In this document: one piece after another, positions 13,516 through 19,341 of the stretch
How the letters are laid out: every line of letters starts with the position of its first letter
Position numbering within the stretch: position 1 is the stretch's first letter
Assembly: GCA_910585015.1 (NCBI GenBank)
Contig: CAJUCT010000054.1
Coordinates: 1 to 19,341 of the forward strand
DNA: 19,341 bases
Origin: an uncultured Acetatifactor sp.
Lineage (GTDB): Bacteria > Bacillota > Clostridia > Lachnospirales > Lachnospiraceae
Reading direction: 5' to 3'
Notes under the pieces: model-generated
The model's input: the letters and a program-made list of their open reading frames with translations, nothing else
What the model was told of the DNA's origin: nothing
The model's database searches: none
Made by a program: the position numbers and the translations under genes

Positions 13516-13552
13516 ATAGGCACTTGCCATGACAGCAGGTGTCTATTTTTTT
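13516..13552 (+). terminator. Intrinsic terminator 1 after the lipoprotein gene
   Basis: ATAGGCACTTG (13516-13526) pairs with CAGGTGTCTAT (13536-13546) over eleven positions with two G-U pairs, then comes a run of seven T. It lies 54 nt after the lipoprotein stop. Confidence 0.85.
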
Positions 13553-13563
13553 GCATTTTTTCA

Positions 13564-13587
13564 GGGAGCCTTTGGGCTTCCTTTTTT
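13564..13587 (+). terminator. Intrinsic terminator 2, just before the tape measure gene
   Basis: GGGAGCC (13564-13570) pairs with GGCTTCC (13575-13581) around a TTTG loop, one pair being G-U, followed by six T. It ends 4 nt before the tape-measure ribosome site, so late transcription must read through both terminators to reach the tail-tip genes. Confidence 0.75.
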
Positions 13588-13605
13588 CGTGGGGAGGTGC
13601 TTTGG

Positions 13606-16600
13606 GTGGGAGCGTCAAGGATACAGGGCATTACGGTGGAAATCGGCGGCGACACCACAAAGCTGACCGCCGCGCTGAAAGGAGTAAACGGGGAGATACG
13701 CACCACGCAGTCACAGCTTCGTGACGTGGAGCGGCTCTTAAAACTGGACCCCGGCAATACGGAACTGCTGGCACAGAAGCACCGGCTCCTTGCGGATGCG
13801 GTGCGGGAGACGAAGGAAAAACTGGAAACCCTGAAAGCCGCTGCGGAGCAGGCAAACGAGGCGCTGGCAAAGGGTGAAATCACACAGGAGCAGTACGATG
13901 GTTTGCAGAGGGAGATCATCGAGACAGAGGAAAAGCTGAAAAGCCTCGAAGAACAGGCCAGCCAGTCGGCGGTGGCCGTGCAGAAGATCGCCGCCGTGGG
14001 AGAAGATTTAAAGAACCTTGGAGATAAGATTTCCGGGGTGGGGACTACCCTCACCAAGACCGTGACCACGCCCATTGTAGGGCTTGGCACGGTGGCGGTC
14101 AAGACGGCGGCGGACTTCGATACCGCCATGAGCCAGGTCGGTGCTGTTTCCGGGGCAACGGGGAAAGACCTTGATGCCCTGCGGGATAAGGCAAGGGAGA
14201 TGGGGAGCAAGACCAAGTTCTCCGCATCGGAAGCAGCCGAGGCAATGAACTACATGGCGATGGCCGGCTGGAAAACCTCTGATATGCTCTCCGGCATTGA
14301 GGGCATTATGAATTTGGCCGCGGCATCCGGGGAAGATCTGGCAAGCACATCCGATATTGTGACAGACGCATTGACTGCTTTCGGTCTGACCGCAGCGGAT
14401 TCCGGGCATTTTGCGGATATCCTTGCGGCGGCATCCAGTAATGCCAACACCAACGTCTCCATGATGGGCGAGACCTTCAAATACTGTGCGCCCATTGCCG
14501 GGGCGTTGGGATTCTCTGCGGAAGATACCGCAGAGGCGATTGGGCTGATGGGCAATGCGGGCATCAAGTCCACACAGGCTGGAACTGCGCTCCGTACTAT
14601 CATGAGCAACCTTTCCGGGGAAGTGAAAATCTGCGGTTCGAACATCGGGGAGGTCACCATCGCCACCACCAATGCGGACGGGAGCATGAGGGATTTGAGC
14701 GCCATCCTGGCAGACTGCCGGACGGCTTTCGGCGGATTGTCAGAATCGGAGAAGGCAGCGGCGGCAGAGGCGCTTGTGGGAAAGAATGCCATGTCCGGCT
14801 TCCTTGCATTGATGAATGCCGCCCCTGCGGACATTGAGAAGGTGAGCAGCGCCATAGCAAACTGTGACGGGAAGTCGGCGGAGATGGCGGCGACCATGCA
14901 GGATAACCTTGCGGGGCAGCTTACCATCCTGAAAAGCCAGTTGGAGGAGCTTGCCATTTCCTTCGGTGAAATCCTCATGCCCGCCATCCGCCAGATCGTC
15001 ACATGGGTGCAGGGCTTTGTTGACAAGCTGAATGGAATGGATGAGGGCACCAAGAACACCATTGTCACTATCGGATTACTCGCTGCGGCCATCGGCCCCG
15101 TGCTTATCGTGATCGGGAAAGTTGTGTCGGCTGTGGGCAGCATCATGACCTTCATCCCGACACTGATCGGGGGCATTTCCAGTATCGGCGGAGGGCTTAG
15201 TGCCTTATGGGGCATCCTTGCGGCGAACCCGGTCACTTTAGTGATAGCCGCCATAGCTGCGTTGATTGCCATTTTCGTGGCTTTATGGAATAACTGCGAG
15301 GGATTCCGTGAGTTCTGGATCAATTTATGGAATGTCATAAAAGACGCCGCCATAGCTGTGTGGAATGGCCTGAAAGACTTCTTCTCCAACATCTGGAACG
15401 CCATCACCGGGGCGGCGCAGGCCATATGGAACGGCCTGAAAGATTTCTTTAGCGGGCTGTGGGAAGGGATAAAAAATATCTTCCAGACGGTGCTGGATGT
15501 GATAAAGACGCTGATCGTGGCGCGGTTCGAGTTCTATAAGACCATCATCACAACCGTGCTGAACGTGATACAGACGGTGGTCTCCACGGTATGGAATGCG
15601 ATTAAATCCGTGATTGAAACCGTCACGAATGCCATTGGCTCTTTCCTTTCCTCCGCATGGGAAGCGATAAGGAATACCGTCACCACGGTAATGGAGGCGA
15701 TTCGCAGTGTAATCACATCTGTATGGGAAGCGATAAAGTCAGCAGTGACGGCGGTGCTTTCCGCCATTAAGGACGTGGTGGTCTCTGCGTGGGAGGCGAT
15801 AAAGAATGCTATTTCCACAGCAATGGAGGCGATAAAATCTGCGGTCATTGCCGCATGGGAAGCCATAAAGAGTGCGGTATCCTCTGCGATTGAGGCAATC
15901 AAAAATGTGGCAGTGGCGGCATGGGAGGCCATCAAGTCAAGTGTCATTTCCATTATGGAGGCAATCAAATCCGCCATCACCGCCGCATGGGAAGCCATCA
16001 AATCCGCAGTCAGTTCCGTGGTCAATGCAATAAAAGAAGTCATCACCAGTGTGTGGAATGCCATTAAATCCACGGTCACCAGTATCGTGGGCGGCCTGAA
16101 AGATGCGGTGGTAAATGTATTCAACAGTCTGCTCTCCGGCATCAAGAACGCCATGAGCGGAATCGCCGGGGCGGTGAAGAGCGGATTCGATGCGGCGATT
16201 AATTTTATCAAGGGCCTGCCCTCACAGGCATTGCAGTGGGGCAAGGATATCATTGGCGGTTTAATAGATGGCATCAAATCCAAGATCAGCGGCCTTGTGG
16301 ACAGCGTGAAGGACATCGCGGGGACCATTGCGTCCTTCCTGCATTTCTCCGAGCCGGACGAGGGGCCGCTTTCCAACTTCCACACCTTCATGCCGGATAT
16401 GATCGATTTACTTGGAAAGGGCATCCGTGGAAATTTAGGAAAGCTGACCGGCCCCATGAAGGAACTAGCAGGCACACTTATCCCTGCCACGGATTCCATG
16501 ACGGCAGGGGCGCAGGCGGCGGGCGGTTCCGGCGGCAGTTCCTCACTGGCGGCAAGGCTGGATGCCATGTATGAGGTGGTGACAAAGTATCTGCCGCGAT

Positions 16601-16692
16601 TGGCAAACAGCCAGGTGGTATTGGATTCCGGGGTGCTTGTCGGGGAACTGTCCGATGGGCTGAACCGGGAGCTGGGAAAGGCGTATTCATGA
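13606..16692 (+). CDS. Tail tape measure protein (TP901 core type)
   Basis: The protein has 1028 aa. I chose GTG 13606 (MGASRIQGITVEIGGDTTKL) because GGGGAGG (13591-13597) is 8 nt upstream and relatives begin this way; the GTG at 13597 overlaps the ribosome site. Order of parts: N-terminal coiled coil (~25-125), the TP901 tape-measure core (~167-365) with AADFDTAMSQVGAVSGATGK and the SASEAAEAMNYMAMAGW segment, hydrophobic stretches (~482-565) expected to cross the membrane during DNA injection, a Trp-rich repeat region (~662-837), and a conserved C-terminal segment FSEPDEGPLSNFHTFMPDMI. Known role: it sets tail length and is ejected during infection. The stop overlaps the distal tail start by 4 nt. 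No peptidase or lysozyme domain is evident. Confidence 0.95.
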   Translation: MGASRIQGITVEIGGDTTKLTAALKGVNGEIRTTQSQLRDVERLLKLDPGNTELLAQKHRLLADAVRETKEKLETLKAAAEQANEALAKGEITQEQYDGLQREIIETEEKLKSLEEQASQSAVAVQKIAAVGEDLKNLGDKISGVGTTLTKTVTTPIVGLGTVAVKTAADFDTAMSQVGAVSGATGKDLDALRDKAREMGSKTKFSASEAAEAMNYMAMAGWKTSDMLSGIEGIMNLAAASGEDLASTSDIVTDALTAFGLTAADSGHFADILAAASSNANTNVSMMGETFKYCAPIAGALGFSAEDTAEAIGLMGNAGIKSTQAGTALRTIMSNLSGEVKICGSNIGEVTIATTNADGSMRDLSAILADCRTAFGGLSESEKAAAAEALVGKNAMSGFLALMNAAPADIEKVSSAIANCDGKSAEMAATMQDNLAGQLTILKSQLEELAISFGEILMPAIRQIVTWVQGFVDKLNGMDEGTKNTIVTIGLLAAAIGPVLIVIGKVVSAVGSIMTFIPTLIGGISSIGGGLSALWGILAANPVTLVIAAIAALIAIFVALWNNCEGFREFWINLWNVIKDAAIAVWNGLKDFFSNIWNAITGAAQAIWNGLKDFFSGLWEGIKNIFQTVLDVIKTLIVARFEFYKTIITTVLNVIQTVVSTVWNAIKSVIETVTNAIGSFLSSAWEAIRNTVTTVMEAIRSVITSVWEAIKSAVTAVLSAIKDVVVSAWEAIKNAISTAMEAIKSAVIAAWEAIKSAVSSAIEAIKNVAVAAWEAIKSSVISIMEAIKSAITAAWEAIKSAVSSVVNAIKEVITSVWNAIKSTVTSIVGGLKDAVVNVFNSLLSGIKNAMSGIAGAVKSGFDAAINFIKGLPSQALQWGKDIIGGLIDGIKSKISGLVDSVKDIAGTIASFLHFSEPDEGPLSNFHTFMPDMIDLLGKGIRGNLGKLTGPMKELAGTLIPATDSMTAGAQAAGGSGGSSSLAARLDAMYEVVTKYLPRLANSQVVLDSGVLVGELSDGLNRELGKAYS
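15589..16116 (+). repeat. Eight 66-bp tandem repeats in the tape measure gene
   Basis: Units begin at 15589, 15655, 15721, 15787, 15853, 15919, 15985 and 16051, each opening with a TGGGAAGC/TGGAATGC-type sequence encoding W(E/N)AI(K/R). Each 22-residue unit consists of two 11-residue halves, the second with M/L/I in place of Trp. Less regular units with the same VWNGLKDFF-like pattern extend upstream to about 15310. DNA conservation is partial, with many third-position changes, so the array looks old. Confidence 0.85.
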
Positions 16693-17525
16693 TAAGGAAA
16701 TTCAGGCTTATAAACGGGGAAGGGGTGTCATGGGATTTGAACGCCCGGACATCCTTTTTCCATTCCATTGGCGGCTTCGGCTATAAGGACGGGACGCAGT
16801 ATGAACAGATCGGCACGGACTTCATCCCTCTGGAGGAATTATTCTCACAGGGCGTGATGGCCGGGCGGATATTTTTCGGAGGGATAAACGCATACCAGAA
16901 CTACCGGGCATTCTCCCGTTTCGTCCGGACGGTGCCACTTACTCTCGTCTACGAGATGGAGGAGGCGTTCCGCGTTCCGGTGCGGATGACGGAAATCGCA
17001 AAGAGTGAGTTAATCACTGGCGGGGCGGGGCTGGATTGTGAAGTTGCATTTACGGCAACCGGGCTGTTTTATAAGAATGTTTCCGGCTACAGCGGGACGC
17101 TCTCCATCGGCGGGAAAATCTATCCCTACGAATACACTTATGCCTATGCGGACGTGACGCAGAACACGCTGATGATTGACAGCGACAGCAGAGGGGACAG
17201 CCCATGTAAAGTGACGGTATATGGCCCCTGCACGAATCCCGTATGGAAACACTATGTGAATAATGTTTTGTATGAAACGGGAAAGTACGAGGGCAGCATC
17301 CCGGACGGGCATAAGCTGGTCATCGACACCACGCAGATTCCCTACAGCATTACGGAGCGGGGCGTCAGTGACGAGGTGGTGGCGGACAGATACCAGATGT
17401 GCGATTTTACCACGGAGCGGTTCTTCCACCTGCAGTACGGCAGCAACCGCATTTCCGTGGTGCATGAGGGGCTGAATATTCTGAATGTGATGGTGGAAGG
17501 GAGGATCAGCTATGAGACCGTATAA
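16689..17525 (+). CDS. Distal tail protein (Dit)
   Basis: The protein has 278 aa. ATG 16689 overlaps the tape measure stop by 4 nt. The start MIRKFRLINGEGVSWDLNAR, the GFGYKDGTQYEQIGTDFIPL segment, GRIFFGGINAYQNYRAFSRF and the later beta-rich galectin-like half (FTATGLFYKNVSGYSGTLSI and KVTVYGPCTNPVWKHYVNN) match the siphophage Dit family. Known role: a hexameric hub joining the tail tube to the baseplate or fibre. Length and gene order (tape measure, Dit, hub) are canonical. The final 14 nt overlap the next gene. Confidence 0.9.
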   Translation: MIRKFRLINGEGVSWDLNARTSFFHSIGGFGYKDGTQYEQIGTDFIPLEELFSQGVMAGRIFFGGINAYQNYRAFSRFVRTVPLTLVYEMEEAFRVPVRMTEIAKSELITGGAGLDCEVAFTATGLFYKNVSGYSGTLSIGGKIYPYEYTYAYADVTQNTLMIDSDSRGDSPCKVTVYGPCTNPVWKHYVNNVLYETGKYEGSIPDGHKLVIDTTQIPYSITERGVSDEVVADRYQMCDFTTERFFHLQYGSNRISVVHEGLNILNVMVEGRISYETV

Positions 17526-18591
17526 CGTGGAAATCTTCACGCAGGATTTTGAGATGGTGGGAAACACCAATGTAAATGAGATTACCTATAAAGAGGACTA
17601 TCTATCTTCCGATGGGAACACGGTCGCGGTGCTTGCCCTGCCCGGTGTGAAGAAGCAGGACTATATCCGTATCAGCAGAGGGGACGAAGAGTATGCCGGG
17701 ATTGTAACAGAGATCGGCTATGGCACGGATAAATCCAAAAAGCTACAGACTATTTCCTATAAGCCATTGATGGAGCTGCTCAATACGGATGTGCTTTTCG
17801 ATGTGGATTTGCAGGGGCAGGGCAGCATGGAACAGTTTATCTGTGACAGGATAAAAGAAATGTTTATCATCAATGAAGATGAAATGCAGAACATCAAAGG
17901 GCTTTCGGTTATGGCGGCAACGGCCACAAAGGATTGGAGCCTGCACATCACGCCCTCCGATAAGGGCGGGCATTACAACATCGTGAACCTCATTGATTCC
18001 GTCATCATCCCGGCAATGGAGAAGTACAGCATCCTTGTAAAGACAAAGCTGGATATCCAGAACCGGGAAGTGCAGATCATTGTAGGGAAAGCGGCGGCAG
18101 GCATCATCACCATAGAGAGCGACCTTCCCAACATCATCAAAAAGAGCGTCACGATAAAACAGGTCAGCGCCGATGTGAATAAACTGGTGATTTATGATGC
18201 AGAGGATTATTCCAACACCCGGATTTATTATCTGCATCCCGATCTTGGCTATGACACGAAGGACCGTGACCGCATTACCCCGGTGGTGTGTGAGATGCAG
18301 GCGGTTTCCCATGAGGAGGGGAGCAGCTTTGAGAGCGCCGCCATCAGCGCCGCCCATAACAAGTTCGCAAATTTATCCTATTCCAATCTGATAGAGCTTA
18401 CCATGATGAACGGTGACGCGCTGGTAAAGCCGGAGGAACTGGAATTCGGACAGGTGGCGGACATCATCTCGGACGGGGAAAGTTATAGGAGCATCCTCAC
18501 CGGGAGGGAGCGGGGGAAGGACACAAAGCTGGTGTTTGGCACGGTGCGGCTGGATTTGACTAAGATTTTAAGGAGGCAGGAGAATGGCTGA
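17512..18591 (+). CDS. Tail hub / tail-associated protein (gp27-like)
   Basis: The protein has 359 aa. ATG 17512 lies inside the end of the Dit gene; GGAAGGGAGG sits just upstream. The sequence starts MRPYNVEIFTQDFEMVGNTN and continues with a EITYKEDYLSSDGNTVAVLA strand pair, DYIRISRGDEEYAGIVTEIG and a C-terminal LEFGQVADIISDGESYRSIL segment. This is the OB- and hub-type pattern of gp27/Tal N-terminal domains that form the trimeric tail tip. There is no C-terminal peptidase or lysozyme domain, so any cell-wall activity must come from another protein. The next gene starts 8 nt before this one ends. Confidence 0.82.
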   Translation: MRPYNVEIFTQDFEMVGNTNVNEITYKEDYLSSDGNTVAVLALPGVKKQDYIRISRGDEEYAGIVTEIGYGTDKSKKLQTISYKPLMELLNTDVLFDVDLQGQGSMEQFICDRIKEMFIINEDEMQNIKGLSVMAATATKDWSLHITPSDKGGHYNIVNLIDSVIIPAMEKYSILVKTKLDIQNREVQIIVGKAAAGIITIESDLPNIIKKSVTIKQVSADVNKLVIYDAEDYSNTRIYYLHPDLGYDTKDRDRITPVVCEMQAVSHEEGSSFESAAISAAHNKFANLSYSNLIELTMMNGDALVKPEELEFGQVADIISDGESYRSILTGRERGKDTKLVFGTVRLDLTKILRRQENG

Positions 18592-19341
18592 CAACATCAC
18601 ACTGAAAACCTATAAGGGCGGGAACGTGACCCCGCAGGATGACGCCATCATCTACGAGACGGCGATCCCCGGCAGCGGCATCTTCAAGGGCTGCGAAGTG
18701 ACCTATGCGAGAGGGAATGTGCTGCACATCTCGCAGGGCTTTGGCATGATTCGTGGCCGGTTCTTTGAGGTGTATGAAACGGAGATTGACGTGCGCCTTG
18801 CGGACGTGGGGGAGACATTGCAGGGGCGGGTGTATATCCACCTTGATTTATCCAATGCGGATGAGCCCATCAAGATACTGGCGCAGGCGGCAGCGGAGCT
18901 TCCGCCGCTGGATGCGGATGTAAATATCAATTACAACAATTCCTCCTACGATCTGGAACTTGCCATCTTCACCGTATCTTCCGCAGGTCTGGACGGCCTT
19001 ACGAAAGTGTTCCCCACGCTGAAAGCCGGGAGCGGAGGCGGCGGGGGAGGAGGGGAAACCCTCACCCGTGCCACTGCCTATGCCGTAGGGGATGCGGTGA
19101 CCGCAGTGGGCGCTCCGGGGTGGGCGACTTTTGTATGCACACAGGCAGGCACCACGGCGGCATCGGAGCCTTCCGGGTATTCGAGGATCACCAAAGTGGG
19201 GGACAGGGTTTTGGATGGAACCGCGGTATTCACGGCAAGGAACATCATCGGGGAGCTGGACGGTGTCATTTCCACAACGGAAACTTTGGAAGAATCCATG
19301 CAGACTTTGGATGAAAGAGTGACGGAGATGATGAGCAGCAC
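18584..19341 (+). CDS. Tail-tip/fibre structural protein, N-terminal part (3' end outside window)
   Basis: The frame is open from ATG 18584 (AAGGAGG at 18570-18576) to the right edge, giving 252 codons. It overlaps the hub gene by 8 nt. The N-terminal ~145 residues (starting MADNITLKTYKGGNVTPQDD) look like a beta-rich attachment domain as in baseplate upper proteins. A run of seven Gly (after TLKAGSG) forms a hinge. Then comes a domain of the common phage-fibre type: AYAVGDAVTAVGAPGWATFV, a CTQAGTTAASEPSGYSRIT stretch and DGTAVFTARN. The visible end turns into a coiled coil (STTETLEESMQTLDERVTEM), as before a trimeric shaft. Likely role: linking the tail hub to the receptor-binding part, which is not visible. 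Confidence 0.78.
   Translation, partial: MADNITLKTYKGGNVTPQDDAIIYETAIPGSGIFKGCEVTYARGNVLHISQGFGMIRGRFFEVYETEIDVRLADVGETLQGRVYIHLDLSNADEPIKILAQAAAELPPLDADVNINYNNSSYDLELAIFTVSSAGLDGLTKVFPTLKAGSGGGGGGGETLTRATAYAVGDAVTAVGAPGWATFVCTQAGTTAASEPSGYSRITKVGDRVLDGTAVFTARNIIGELDGVISTTETLEESMQTLDERVTEMMSS

Noticed and set aside
15589..16116. Regular spacing suggestive of a CRISPR-like array
   Set aside because: The 66-bp periodicity is in-frame coding repeats of the tape measure protein, with no conserved palindromic repeat and no unrelated spacers.
14250..16568. Two long minus-strand open frames (391 and 344 codons) within the tape measure region
   Set aside because: They mirror the GC-rich, repetitive tape measure gene. 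The second one owes its length to the 66-bp repeats. Neither has a convincing ribosome site or promoter, and the sense frame matches a known family.
1..19341. tRNA, rRNA, insertion sequence, integrase or att site
   Set aside because: None was seen on either strand on reading the sequence. No transposase or recombinase motif is encoded, and no tRNA-like cloverleaf was noticed, although no covariance search could be run.

Overview
The window is a stretch of a temperate siphophage or prophage from a Gram-positive Clostridia host, most likely a gut Lachnospiraceae. The reasons are strong AGGAGG-type ribosome sites, moderately high GC, all genuine genes on the + strand, and protein types typical of Lachnospiraceae prophages. 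No integrase, lysis gene, att site or host gene is present, so integration cannot be judged from the sequence.

Layout. (1) 1-809: the C-terminal half of a cytosine-5 DNA methyltransferase, cut by the window edge. (2) 901-4338: eight small accessory genes (a 'virulence-related' family protein, a DUF4314 protein and six that I cannot assign). Three of them are preceded by copies of a ~100-110 bp repeated leader; two copies keep a potential 9-bp RNA helix despite sequence change. (3) 4421-12798: the packaging, head and neck module in HK97-like order: small and large terminase, portal, ClpP-type prohead protease, HK97-fold capsid, gp6-like connector, head closure protein, gp10-like protein, tail completion protein, phi13-type major tail protein, and a tail assembly chaperone with a canonical A AAA AAC -1 frameshift into a short second reading frame. 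(4) 13606-19341: tape measure protein, distal tail protein, tail hub, and an incomplete tail-tip or fibre protein running off the window.

Two cargo ('moron') genes interrupt the structural operon. A DUF6194 gene with an extended -10 promoter and a UUCG-loop terminator sits between the large terminase and portal genes. An AT-rich lipoprotein gene, with its own TTGAAA-17-TATGAT promoter and followed by two intrinsic terminators, sits between the chaperone and the tape measure gene. Both are arranged so that a lysogen could express them while the late operon is silent; the lipoprotein is a reasonable superinfection-exclusion candidate.

How the genes work together: the terminase pair cuts and pumps DNA through the portal into a prohead matured by the protease. 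The connector and closure proteins seal the head. The tail tube protein assembles along the tape measure with the help of the frameshifted chaperone, and the distal tail protein, hub and fibre form the adsorption tip. The most unusual signals are the repeated structured leaders and the two self-contained morons.
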